64,000 bases of DNA from CAVVZJ01 sp963752755. GTDB taxonomy: Bacteria > Planctomycetota > Planctomycetia > Isosphaerales > Isosphaeraceae. The DNA is taken from positions 124,001 through 188,000 of the forward strand of contig CAVVZJ010000017.1 in assembly GCA_963752755.1 (NCBI GenBank), in the 5' to 3' direction. The notes beneath the pieces are model-generated. The model was not told where the DNA came from and searched no databases. It saw only the letters and a list, made by a program, of their open reading frames with translations. Shown piece after piece: positions 54,186 through 63,351 of the stretch (position 1 is its first letter; each line of letters starts with the position of its first letter). The position numbers were made by a program, and so were the translations under genes.

Positions 54186-55568
54186 GTGAGCCAGGCCCCG
54201 ACGACCGCGCGCCGATTCCCCCCTGGTCCGAAGGGGGCGTTCCTGATCGGCAACACGTTTCAATATCTGCGTGAACCGCTGGCGTTCCTGCCGCGTGTCG
54301 TGCGGGAGTACGGCGATATCGTGCGCCTCCGCCTGGCCGACACGACCGCCTATCTGCTCGGCCATCCGGAGCTGATCGACCACGTCCTCCGGCATCAGGC
54401 CGACGACCTGATCAAGGACCGCGTCACCCGCGGCCTGATCCCCTTGACCGGCCGCGGCTTGCTCACCAGCGAGGGCGACTTCTGGCGTCGCCAGAGACGA
54501 TTGGCCCAGCCGGCCTTCGGGCATCAACAGGTGCAGCGTTACGGCACCGTGATGGTCGAACACACCGAGCGGATGCTCGATGCCTGGAGGGAGGGCCAGC
54601 CGTTCGACATCCACGACGCGATGATGCGCCTGACCCTCGGAATCGTCGCCCAGTGCCTCTTCGGCGCCGACGTCTCCGCCGAGGCGGAGGTCATCGGACA
54701 CTCGCTTGAAAAGGTGATGGATCACTTCCTCAAGCCGACGCAGTGGTTCACGATCCGGGACTATCTCCCCTTGCCCTCGACGATCCGCTACCGCCGCGCC
54801 ATTGCCCGGATCGACGCGATCGTTTATCGCCTCATCGCCGAGCGTCGCCGGACGGGACACGACCCCGGCGACCTGCTCTCCCGGCTCCTCAAGGCCCAAG
54901 ACGATGAAGGCGACCGGATGACCGACCGCCAGCTTCGCGACGAGTCCGTCACTCTGATCCTCGCCGGTCACGAGACGACCGCGCTCGTGATGACCTACAC
55001 CTTCTACCTGCTGGCCAATCACCCCGAAGCCGCGGCAAGGCTAGCCGAGGAGTTGGAGGACGTGATCGGCGACCGGCCACCATCGCCGACCGACGTGCCC
55101 TGCCTAAAGTTCGCCGAGTGGGTCGTCCGCGAGTCGATGCGACTCTACCCGCCCGCCTGGTCGATCGGCCGCGAGGCGTTGAAGGACCTTGAGGTTGGCG
55201 GCTACCACGCGCCCAAAGGGACCCAATTCTTCATCAGCCAGTGGGTCGTCCACCGCGACGCCCGCTGGTTCGACGAGCCAGAAGTGTTTCGCCCCGAGCG
55301 CTGGGACAACGACCTCGTCCGCCGACTTCCCCGTTGCGCCTACTTCCCCTTCGGCGAAGGCCCCCGCATTTGCATCGGCAATCACTTTGCGATGATGGAG
55401 GCCGTGCTCATTCTTGCCTCGATCGCACATCGGTTCCGGCTTCACCTCGTACCCGGCCAGCCGTTCGACCTCGCCCCCTCGATCACGCTTCGCCCACGCG
55501 GGCCGGTCCGCGTGATCGCGACCTCGAGAGCCGCGGCGCGGACTGGTGGCGCGGCGGTCGGGTCATGA
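54186..55568 (+). CDS. Cytochrome P450
   Basis: 460 aa, GTG start with GAGGAGGG upstream. I-helix AGHETTALVM, K-helix ESMR, PERW, and the haem loop FPFGEGPRICIGNHFA with proximal Cys396. N-terminal YGDIVRLRLAD and LLTSEGDFWRRQRRLAQPAF are of the CYP type found in planctomycetes. Soluble monooxygenase; ferredoxin partners are not present here. A fragment of a related P450 lies at 61327-61592. Confidence 0.92.
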   Translation: MSQAPTTARRFPPGPKGAFLIGNTFQYLREPLAFLPRVVREYGDIVRLRLADTTAYLLGHPELIDHVLRHQADDLIKDRVTRGLIPLTGRGLLTSEGDFWRRQRRLAQPAFGHQQVQRYGTVMVEHTERMLDAWREGQPFDIHDAMMRLTLGIVAQCLFGADVSAEAEVIGHSLEKVMDHFLKPTQWFTIRDYLPLPSTIRYRRAIARIDAIVYRLIAERRRTGHDPGDLLSRLLKAQDDEGDRMTDRQLRDESVTLILAGHETTALVMTYTFYLLANHPEAAARLAEELEDVIGDRPPSPTDVPCLKFAEWVVRESMRLYPPAWSIGREALKDLEVGGYHAPKGTQFFISQWVVHRDARWFDEPEVFRPERWDNDLVRRLPRCAYFPFGEGPRICIGNHFAMMEAVLILASIAHRFRLHLVPGQPFDLAPSITLRPRGPVRVIATSRAAARTGGAAVGS

Positions 55569-55575
55569 GGGAGAA

Positions 55576-55659
55576 TGGTCGATGGCGAATGGTTTATGAT
55601 CGATCGTCAATGACAGTTGACCGATGATCAATCGGGCTGCCTTGTGTTGACCATCGACC
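55576..55659 (+). repeat. Inverted GGTCGATGG/CCATCGACC repeat
   Basis: GGTCGATGG at 55576-55584 and its exact complement at 55651-55659, between converging genes, with GATGG-type low complexity between. Could help terminate both transcripts. Confidence 0.4.
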
Positions 55660-55689
55660 ATCAAGCAGCGACCATTATTCCAATGGGGC

Positions 55690-56147
55690 TTACGACACCT
55701 TCCGCAGCTTGGAGACCCGTCCGGTAGCGACCCACTCGGTGACAAAGATGTTCCCATCCTTGTCGAAGCAGGCGTCGTGCGGGTGGATGAAGCGGCCGTT
55801 TTCCCAGGTCTCGGGCTGGGTGCGCATCTTGAAGCCGTCGAGAACTCGCCTGGTCCACTCGGGGTCGTATCCGAGGTGGGTGAGGATCGTGTTGCCCTTG
55901 CCCATCAAGGTGACGCGGGCGTGCAGGTCGGGCACGAGGAGAACGTTGCCGCGGATGTCGAAGTGGGCGGGGAAGCTAACGCCCTGGTCGATCCGGAGGG
56001 GCTCGCCGTCGGGCTTGAAGTACTGGAGCCGGGCGTTGGCCCGATCGGCGACGACGATGGCGGCGTCGTGGCCGGGGCGGTCGTCGAGCCAGATGCCGTG
56101 CGGGGTCTTGAACTTGCCGGGCTCGCTACCGGTGCCACCCTATGCCG
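55690..56147 (-). pseudogene. NHL-repeat (peptidyl-hydroxyglycine lyase-like) protein, 5'-truncated
   Basis: Open frame on the minus strand ending in GRVSKLRKVS: GTGSEPGKFKTPHGIWLDD, IVVADRANARLQYFKPDG, FPAHFDIRGNVLLVPDLHAR, LGYDPEWTRRVLDGFKMR, HPHDACFDKDGNIFVTEW. This is the final part of a six-bladed beta-propeller of the amidating-lyase group. A stop lies directly upstream at about 56148, next to the IS66 element, so the N-terminal half is lost. Confidence 0.8.
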
Positions 56148-56224
56148 TTAACCTTGGACGGGGAGTATGCGATAAGGTCTTGATGCGGCACCGGCTTGCG
56201 GCCACCCTCTCTGTTGCCACACAG

Positions 56225-57669
56225 GTAACTGATTCGCCACCCTCTTGCCCCGGCCCCATGCGGCTTTTACGGTGGTCGCCATGAGCGGAACGGACCTGGC
56301 CGGACTGGATCGCGAAGCCTTGATCGCCTTGGTGCTCACGCTCCAGGCCGAGGTCGAGGCCCTCAAGCGCGGCGGCAAGCGGCAGGCGGCGCCGTTCTCG
56401 AAGGGGACCCGCGTCAAGGACCCCAAGAGACCCGGGCGAAAGCCCGGCCGGGGGGTCTTCCAGCGCCGCGAAGCGTCCGAGCAGGTCGGCGAACCGCCGA
56501 TCGACGTCCCGGTCGGCGAGACGGCCGGCCCGAAATGCGGCGGCGAGTTCGACGAAGCCCGAGTCGAGGAGGCCTCGATCCCCGATCTCCCCCAGGTCGT
56601 CCGACCGCGTGCCCGGCTCTTCCGGGTCGGCGTCCGCCGCTGCCGGCGGTGCGGCGCGACGGCGCGCGGGCGGCCTCCCGACCGCGCCGCCGACCCGCGT
56701 GGGGCGACCGCCCATCGCCTCGGCCCGCGGCTGCTGGCCGCCGCCCACCACCTCCACGACGGCCTGGGCGGGCCGGTCCGCAAGGGGCCGGCGGTGATCG
56801 CGATCCTGACCGGCGTGCGGCTCACGCAGGGGGCCGTCACGCGTGACGCCCTCAAGAAGGCGGCCGGCGCGATCGGGACGACATATCGAACCCTGGGCGA
56901 CTCGGTCCGCGAGGCCCCCTTCGTCCACACCGACGACACGGGCTGGCGCGGGGGGCTCGCCGGCCTGGCGGATGGCCTTCGTGACCGACACCGCGACGGT
57001 CTACCAGGTCCGGCCGCGGCACCGCAACGAGGAGGTCGGCGAGCGGGTGCCGGCCGACTCCGCCGGGGTGATGAGCACCGACCGCGGGACCAGCTAGGAC
57101 GCGGCCGAACTGGCCGGTGTGCAGAAGCCGAAGTGCCTGGCCCACGTCCTGCGGTCGCTGTCGGAGGTGCTGGAGACGAAGTCCCGCGGGGCGTGGCGGT
57201 TCGCGAAGCGGCGGAAGGACCGGCTCAAGCAGGCGCTGGCGCTGTGGCCTGAGCGCCGCGCCGGCGTCGGGCCGGGGCCGGACTTCGCGGCCCGTCTGGG
57301 ACGGCTGAAGTGGGCGATCACGGACCACCTGCGCGACCGGGCGCTGTCGGACCGCGACAACCAGCGACTCCTGAACGAGCTGGGCCGGTGCCACGACGCG
57401 GGCTCGCTGGTGCGGTTCCTGGACGAACCGGGGATCGAGCCGACGAACAACCGGGCGGAGCGTGCGCTCCGGCCGGCGGTGATCGCGCGGAAGATGTCGC
57501 AGTGCACGAAGACCGCGCGGCACGCGGGCCTTCGAGGCGTGGTCGCGCGTCCTTCGGACACGATCGCGGACCACGACCGGCCCCGCCCTGATCGACGCCG
57601 TCGTCCATCTCGTTCATCCCGCCGAACCCCGGCACGCCTGAACCGCCCGCCAGGACGCTAATCAGTTAC
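56225..57669 (+). mobile_element. IS66-family insertion sequence (about 1.45 kb)
   Basis: Ends GTAACTGATT (56225-56234) and AATCAGTTAC (57660-57669) are exact inverted repeats. The flanking 8 bases do not match, so no clear target duplication. Inserted beside the truncated NHL gene. Encodes one broken transposase. Confidence 0.7.
56281..57661 (+). pseudogene. IS66-family transposase, broken
   Basis: MSGTDLAGLDREALIALVLT coiled-coil start, zinc-like C/H region, VHTDDTGWR (catalytic Asp) followed by a frameshift near 56960, VYQVRPRHRNEEV, TAG at 57097 replacing an expected Tyr/other codon before DAAELAGVQKPKCLAHVLRS, EPTNNRAERALRPAVIARK, then a further frame change near 57540. Not functional. 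Confidence 0.82.
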
Positions 57670-57681
57670 AGCCGAGGAGTA

Positions 57682-59206
57682 CTAGTTTTACAGCAGCAGC
57701 AAATCCGCGGTGTTTCTGGTAACATCGAATCATAGGGAACTGAACACGCGAGGACCGGCCGGCCCGTCGCCCCAACACCTCATGTCGGGAGGGAGCCTCC
57801 ATGACACCGGACGACGTGCGCGCCGCGGCCGAGCGACTGGTCGACTTCCACGAGCGGTTCGCCCCGCTCTTCGGTAAGGAGCAGGCTCAGGACCATGCCT
57901 ATGACTACGTCAAGGGCCTGATGGTCTGCCCCGACCGCAAGAGCGTCGAGCCGATCGCCCTCCTGGTCGGCCACGGCGATGTCTCGGGCCTCCAGAAGTT
58001 CATCAACAGCGCCCCCTGGCAGTACGACGACGTCCAGGCTGAACTCCAGGCCGTCTTCGACGGCGAGCTGGTCCCCTCGGCGGCCGGGTCGCCCGCCGGC
58101 GTCGTCGGTGTCATCGACGAGTCGGCCTTCGCCAAGCAGGGCGTACACTCCGCGGGCGTGGCCCGGCAGCACAACGGCCGGCTCGGCAAGGAAGACAACT
58201 GCCAGGTCGGCGTCTTCCTCGTCGGCGTTACCCCCGCGGGGGCCGCGCTGTTGGACCACCGGCTCTACCTGCCCAAGCCCTGGTGCGAGGACACGCCTGA
58301 GGCCCGGGCGCGGCGCGGCAAGGCGCACATCCCCGAGGACGTGACCTTCCGGCCCAAGGCCCGGATCGCTGCCGAACTGGTCCGCGGGGTCGTCGTGCTC
58401 GGTCAGACGCGACTGGACTGGGTGGTCGCCGACGAGGAGTACGGCAAGGCCGGGCACTTCCACGAGGCGATGGACGAGTTGGAGCAGCGGTACGTGGTCG
58501 AGGTGCCGGTGACGACGACCGTCTGGACCGAGGACCCGGCCGGGTGCGTGCCGGCGTACGGCGGCCGGGGCCAGCCGCCGAAGCGCCCGACACGGGAGGG
58601 TGTGAAGTCCGTGGCCGCGGTAGCCGCGGGGCTGCCCGCCGAAGCCTGGCAGACCCTGAAGGTGCGCGAAGGGGCGTGCGGGCCGCTGGTGTTCGAGTTC
58701 GCGGCGGTGCGGGTGTGGGCGATGCGCGACCAGAAGCCGGGGCCACCGGTGTGGCTGCTGATCCGCCGGTCGCTGGAGGCGATCCCCGAGGTCAAGTACT
58801 ACATCTCCAACGGCGGGGCCGAGACGCCCTTGAAGGTCCTGGCGTTGGTCGCCTGCACGCGCCACCGAGTGGAGGAATACTTCGGCGAGGCCAAGACGTA
58901 CCTGGGGATGGCGCAGTACGAGACGCGGTCGTACGTGGGGTGGCACCATCACATGGCGCTGGTGGCGGTGGCGCACCTGTTCGTGACGTTGACGCGTCTG
59001 CGTCTGAAAAAAAGTCGAAGGGCCTGACGCTGGACCGGGCGGTGCGGCTGTTGAGGTCGGCGTTCTCCGAGGCGGAACTGACCGTGGAGAAGGCGATCGC
59101 CCTGATGGACTACCACGAGGGGCGGAACAGGATCGCCAAGGCCTCACATGACAAGGCCTGGCACGCCAGGCACGAGGGCGTGAAATACCTGCTGCTGTAA
59201 AACTAG
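57682..59206 (+). mobile_element. IS701-family insertion sequence with CTAG target duplication
   Basis: Terminal repeats TTTTACAGCAGCAG (57686-57699) and CTGCTGCTGTAAAA (59189-59202) are exact complements, flanked on both sides by CTAG (57682-57685, 59203-59206), matching the YTAR 4-bp target of this family. About 1.52 kb. It cuts the enolase-superfamily gene. Confidence 0.85.
57801..59200 (+). CDS. IS701-family transposase, C-terminus in -1 frame after A7 run
   Basis: DDE transposase: VVGVIDESAFAKQGVHSAGV (first Asp and typical context), VVADEEYGKAGHFHEAMDEL (second Asp), EEYFGEAKTYLGMAQYE (Glu region). The zero frame ends at 59027. After AAAAAAA (59007-59013) the -1 frame continues KSKGLTLDRAVRLLRSAFSE, HDKAWHARHEGVKYLLL to TAA 59200, the expected family tail. 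A slippery A7 run could allow slippage; alternatively a one-base contraction inactivated it. Confidence 0.82.
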
Positions 59207-59596
59207 GGCCTCGGGCGTCGCCCCGCCGATGCCACGTTAGACGCGGATGCAGTCGCGGCAGCGTCCGCCGAACAGCTCATAAACGGGCCTCCCCAGCGCG
59301 CGCCCCTTGAGGTCCCAGAGCGCAATCTCGATGCCGCTGATCGCGGCGTATCCGATCGATCCACCGGGGAGCCGCGAGCCGTTGACCATCAGGCGTCAGA
59401 GGTGCTCGATTCGGAACGGATCCTCGCCGACGAGCCAGCCCTTGAAGTCGTCGATCACGGCGACGGTCGCTGCGGCCGGGCCGACGCGGTACGCCTCGCC
59501 GATGCCGTGGAGGTGCGCGTCGGTGAGCACCTTGACGAACAAGTGGTTCCCGCCGCCGAGGTTCACGCCGTACGCCTGGATGTCGATGATCTTCAT
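59207..59596 (-). pseudogene. Mandelate racemase / muconate-lactonizing enzyme (enolase superfamily), N-terminal fragment
   Basis: Minus strand from ATG 59596: MKIIDIQAYGVNLGGGNHLF, GIGEAYRVGPAAATVAVIDD, FKGWLVGEDPFRIEHL, then TGA (59399) at a Trp position, RLMVNGSRLPGGSIGYAAIS, GIEIALWDLKGRALGRPVYE. A further TAA follows CIRV. Only the capping domain remains; the barrel is removed by IS701 at 59206. Inactive. Confidence 0.75.
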
Positions 59597-59634
59597 GCGG
59601 ATTGCCCTGCGGTAAGGGGCACGCGAGTTCCTTA

Positions 59635-60850
59635 GTGGTTCATCCGGCAGGTGATTTGCAGATGGATGGAGGCATCACCAGGAGGTGCCCCATGGCCGCC
59701 CGAGTCACGCTCCGCCCGATGACCCCCGAGGAACAGCAGGCCATCGCCGACCTGCTCCACTCGCGCACCGCCCCGGTCCGCCTGGTCGAGCGCGCCCGCA
59801 TCGTCCGGGCCGCCGCCGACGGCCGATCCGCGCCCGTCATCGCCGCCGAGTTGGGCTGCTCACGCCCCACGGTCTATGCCTGGGTCCGCCGCTTCAACGA
59901 CCAGGGGGTCGCCGGCCTCCAGGAGCGGCCCCGCGCCGGCCGGCCCCCGACCTACACCGCGGCACAGCGGGCCGAGGGCGTCGCCGCGGCGTTGACCGAC
60001 CCCAAGGCCCTCGGCCTGCCGTTCGGCTGCTGGACGCTGGACCGCCTCCAGGCCTACCTCAGCGAGCAGAAGGGCCTGGCCATCAAGCGGAGCCGCATCG
60101 ACGAGGTCCTCACGGAGGAGGGCCTCCGCTGGCGGAAGCAGGAGACGTGGTTCGGCGAGCGGGTCGACCCCGACTTCGCCGAAAAAAGGGGGCGATCGAG
60201 CGGCTCTACACGGACCCGCCGGCGGGCTCGGTCGTCGTCTGCCTCGACGAGATGGGGCCGGAGTCGGCCAAGAGCTTCCCGGGCCGACAGCTCGTCCGCG
60301 TCGAGCCCCGAGGCGACGCCGATGGCCGAGGCCGGCCGGCCGGACGCGCCAAGCAAGAGATCGACTACGGGCGGCGCGGCAAGGGATACCTCTTCGGCGC
60401 CTTCCGCCCGGCCACCGGCGAGGCGTTGACGCGCCCGTATCCCAGCCGCAGCGCCGCCAACTGGGCCGACTTCCTGGCCCACGCCGAGTCCTGGGTGCCG
60501 GCGGAGGTCGGGCGGGTCTACGCGATCGTCGACAACCTCAGCGCCCACCGGGCGACCGACGTGCTGCTGTTCGCGTTGGCCCACCCGCGCTGGGAATTCG
60601 TGTTCCAGCCGAAGTACGCGGCGTACCTGAACCTGATCGAGCCCTGGTGGAAGGGGCTGCGGAGCCTGGCCCTGAAGGGGCGTCGGTTCGAGACGTGGGA
60701 GGAGGTCTGCCGGGCGATCGAGGAGGCGACGGCCTACTGGAACTGGCACCGCCACCCGTTCGTCTGGGGCCGGCGCCGGAGACACCGGCCGCGACGCCGC
60801 CCCGGCATCGCGGCCGTACCCGGAGTCAGGGGACTTGCCGGATGAACCAC
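59635..60850 (+). mobile_element. IS630-family insertion sequence
   Basis: Ends GTGGTTCATCCGGCAGGT (59635-59652) and ACTTGCCGGATGAACCAC (60833-60850), inverted with one mismatch, next to TA-containing TTA on both sides as expected for TA-targeting IS630. About 1.2 kb, between the enolase fragment and the small inverted-repeat element. Confidence 0.8.
59692..60845 (+). CDS. IS630-family transposase in two frames (A6 junction)
   Basis: N-terminal HTH (IAAELGCSRPTVYAWVRRF) and AGRPPTYTAAQ in the first frame, then after GAAAAAAGGGGGC (about 60180) the -1 frame gives ERLYTDPPAGSVVVCLDEMG (first Asp), YAIVDNLSAHRATDVLLF (second Asp), AYLNLIEPWWKGLRSLALKG (Glu). AGGAGG precedes ATG 59692. Many IS630 elements use a frameshift at an A-rich site, so this could be functional. 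Confidence 0.8.
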
Positions 60851-60854
60851 TTAG

Positions 60855-61033
60855 TACTACTCCGTTACGATCTCCTGCCGGATTTGCATTGATGCGTGAC
60901 ATCGGATTCCGCAACTCTCTGACCTCTCTTGATTTGCGTCGGGTTACATGGACGCAATTGCCAAGAATCGATCATTCGAGCGATGCCGTAAACCATTGTC
61001 TTGCAATAAGTTGTACGACGTAACGGAGTAGTA
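60855..61033 (+). repeat. MITE-like element with 15-bp TIRs and TTAG duplication
   Basis: TACTACTCCGTTACG (60855-60869) and CGTAACGGAGTAGTA (61019-61033) exact inverted repeats, flanked on both sides by TTAG. 179 bp, no coding capacity. Adjacent to the IS630 right end. Confidence 0.75.
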
Positions 61034-61035
61034 TT

Positions 61036-61115
61036 AGAGCGTAAAACAAAACCCCCGGTCGAGGCCCGAATCCAGCTAAATTCCCGCTGCTTTGAGAGGT
61101 TTTGTTTTACGCTCT
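61036..61115 (+). repeat. 80-bp inverted-repeat element
   Basis: GAGCGTAAAACAAAACC (61037-61053) and GGTTTTGTTTTACGCTC (61098-61114) exact inverted repeats 44 bp apart, with TTA on both outer sides. May be a minimal non-autonomous element or two IS ends joined after internal loss. Confidence 0.65.
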
Positions 61116-61326
61116 TACGGGTTCGCAACCCGAGCCAGGGCCCGGTGCTCCGGTCTCCCTCGATCGGCGAGGCTCGCGTCGGTTCGTGCGAGGAAGGTCG
61201 AGCCACGGCCCGAGAGAAGCCGTCTTGGGATGACTCTATCAAGGGGATCAGGCGTCCGCAAGGGTCCACGCCGTTGTTTGATCACCGCCGCTCGGGCGCA
61301 CTGCCGAGGCGACAGGGACGTCCCCT

Positions 61327-61592
61327 TCAGTCGTGACCAGCCCCGTCCCGGCGGCGATCTTGCTGCGATCGTAGAGCCAGTTCCGCAGGTAGTTCTTCTG
61401 GTGGTCGAGCAAGACGTACCGGAGATGCTCTGGGTGCTCGACCAGGTGGAAGTGTCAGGACCCGGCATGAAGCCGCATGACGTCGCCATACCATTCCCGC
61501 ACTTCCACGAGGTGCCGAAGCGGGTCGCACCGCATGTGCCCAACACAGGGATAGCGAGTCGACTTTCGTTCCTCCTGCGCTTCGGTGTGGTC
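61327..61592 (-). pseudogene. Cytochrome P450, N-terminal fragment
   Basis: Minus strand: RCDPLRHLVEVREWYGDVMR, LHAGS then TGA (about 61466), HFHLVEHPEHLRYVLLDHQK, NYLRNWLYDRSKIAAGTGLV, TTEGD. This aligns with the same region of the intact P450 at 54186 (REYGDIVRLRLAD, LTSEGD). The IS4 element sits on its 5' side (61593) and the rest of the gene is missing. Non-functional. Confidence 0.68.
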
Positions 61593-63138
61593 GACGAATG
61601 GCACTTAGATTTCCACAAGCTACAGCCTGAGATCGGGATACAGCGATAGCGGGGCTCTGGCTCTGATGGGGGCAGGTGCACTCCTCCTCCAACCCGGAGC
61701 CAGAGCGATGCGAGGCCCTTCGCACGGACGTCTTCGCCAGCAGGTCGACACCCTTCGGCGGGAGTTCCTCCAGGGGGGCGAACTCCCCTTCGCCGATGTC
61801 CTCTCGTCGGGGTGCCTCACCGAGGCGATGGCCGAGATCAAGGCGGCCTGGAACGACCGCATCTTCACCCCGCTTGTGACCCTCTGGGTCTTCCTCGGCC
61901 AGGTGCTCAATGCCGACCAGTCCGGCCGCGCCGCGGTCGCCCGACTGATCGCGCATCGCGTCGCCGAGGGGCTGCCGCCGTGCAGCTCGGACACAGGCGG
62001 CTACTGCCAGGCGCGGAAGCGCCTGCCTGAGCGGTTCTTCGCCGCCGTGGCCCGCCTCGTCGGGCGAAACCTCGACGCACAGGTCGATCGTCGCTGGCTC
62101 TGGAAGGGCCGACGCGTCTGCCTGTTCGACGGGTCCACGGTCTCCATGCCCGACACCCCGGAGAACCGGTGCGAGTACCCGCTGGCCTATAACCAGGTCC
62201 CCGGGACGAGCTCCGCCCCCGCTCGGATCGGGGCCATCATCTCGCTGTCCTGCGGCGCGATCCTCGACCTGGGCATCGGCCGCTACGCCGGCAAGGGCCA
62301 GGGCGAGGTCAGCCTCCTGCGCCAGCTGTGGGACGTGCTCCGCCCCGGCGACGTGCTGCTGGGCGACCGCCTGATGTCGGGCTGGGTCGGCATGTACCTG
62401 CTCAAGCAGCGGGGCGTCGACACCGTCAGCCGCCTCTCGGCGCACCGCCGGGCCGACTTCCGCAAGGGGAGGCGCCTGGGCAAGGACGACCACCTCGTCG
62501 TGTGGAAGAAGCCCACGTCGATCCGCTCGGTGGACCGGAAGACCTACAACGAGCTGCCCGAGGCGATCACGGTCCGCGAGGTGCGATTCCGGGTGGAGCA
62601 GGCGGGGTTCCGGACCCGGTCGATCGTGGTGGTGACGACCCTGCTGGACCCTGCCCAGGCGAGCCGGGAGGAGCGGGCCGAGCTGTACCGGGCCCGGTGG
62701 AACAACGAGCTCGATCTGAGGTCGATCAAAGTCACGCTCCAGATGGACAGGCTGCGATGCAAGACGCCGGAGCTCGTGCGCAAGGAGATCTGGACGCACG
62801 TGCTGGCGTACAACCTGATCCGCACGGTGATGGCGCAGGCGGCGGCCGGCGAGGGGGTCGCGCCGCGTTCGATCAGCTTCAAGGCGACGCTCCAGGTGCT
62901 CGAGGCGTTCCGGCCGCTGATCGCCCCCCGGGCCCACCTCGGCGCGGGGCACCTGGCGGCACTCTACGGGCCGCTGCTCCGGGCCATCGCGGTCCATCGG
63001 GTCGCCGACCGGCCCGACCGGTTCGAGCCCCGCATGACCAAGAAGGGGCCGAGGGGGTACGAGAGCCTGAAGAGGCCGCGGAAAGAGATCAAACTCCAGA
63101 TGCTCAAACGAGCTAGCAAAATCTAAGTGCCATTCGTC
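61593..63138 (+). mobile_element. IS4-family insertion sequence (about 1.55 kb)
   Basis: Terminal repeats GACGAATGGCACTTAGATTT (61593-61612) and its exact complement at 63119-63138. Encodes an intact transposase. Inserted in the P450 fragment. Confidence 0.88.
61708..63126 (+). CDS. IS4-family transposase, intact
   Basis: 472 aa. DDE transposase: CLFDGSTVSMPDTPENR (first Asp), LGIGRYAGKGQGEVSLLRQL, VLLGDRLMSGWVGMYLL (second Asp), YRARWNNELDLRSIKVTLQM (YREK-type Glu region), LAYNLIRTVMAQAA. Only uninterrupted transposase in this cluster, so this element is the likeliest to be active. ATG 61708 chosen; 61666 is possible. Confidence 0.9.
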   Translation: MRGPSHGRLRQQVDTLRREFLQGGELPFADVLSSGCLTEAMAEIKAAWNDRIFTPLVTLWVFLGQVLNADQSGRAAVARLIAHRVAEGLPPCSSDTGGYCQARKRLPERFFAAVARLVGRNLDAQVDRRWLWKGRRVCLFDGSTVSMPDTPENRCEYPLAYNQVPGTSSAPARIGAIISLSCGAILDLGIGRYAGKGQGEVSLLRQLWDVLRPGDVLLGDRLMSGWVGMYLLKQRGVDTVSRLSAHRRADFRKGRRLGKDDHLVVWKKPTSIRSVDRKTYNELPEAITVREVRFRVEQAGFRTRSIVVVTTLLDPAQASREERAELYRARWNNELDLRSIKVTLQMDRLRCKTPELVRKEIWTHVLAYNLIRTVMAQAAAGEGVAPRSISFKATLQVLEAFRPLIAPRAHLGAGHLAALYGPLLRAIAVHRVADRPDRFEPRMTKKGPRGYESLKRPRKEIKLQMLKRASKI

Positions 63139-63351
63139 CGAAACGCCGCAGGACCGAAACGCCGCAGGGCGACTCACAACTCGCCTCAATCCGAAAAATC
63201 GCCCCATCCAGGCCCATGCCCCCAAGGATTCTGTGAACGCCCCGATCCGGCCGCGACCGACTCCTGCTCCTGGAGCCGACGGCTCAGTTCGGGGATGGCC
63301 CCCCAATGATCGCGCGGAGGGGTAAGGTCCAGCGGCACGGAGGCCGATGCG

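Noticed and set aside
52230..55022. 930-aa minus-strand open frame
   Set aside because: It extends SDR 2 upstream through the antisense of the hydrolase and P450 genes. The real SDR starts at 53039 with a ribosome site; the rest is a GC-rich shadow.
57095..57097. In-frame TAG in IS66 transposase as pyrrolysine
   Set aside because: The gene also has frameshifts; a nonsense change is simpler, and TAG is used as an ordinary stop in other genes here.
43574..59401. TGA reassigned to Trp
   Set aside because: TGA at Trp positions occurs in the dead toxin (43574) and the enolase fragment (59399), but both are decayed, and TGA is the normal stop of many intact genes here.
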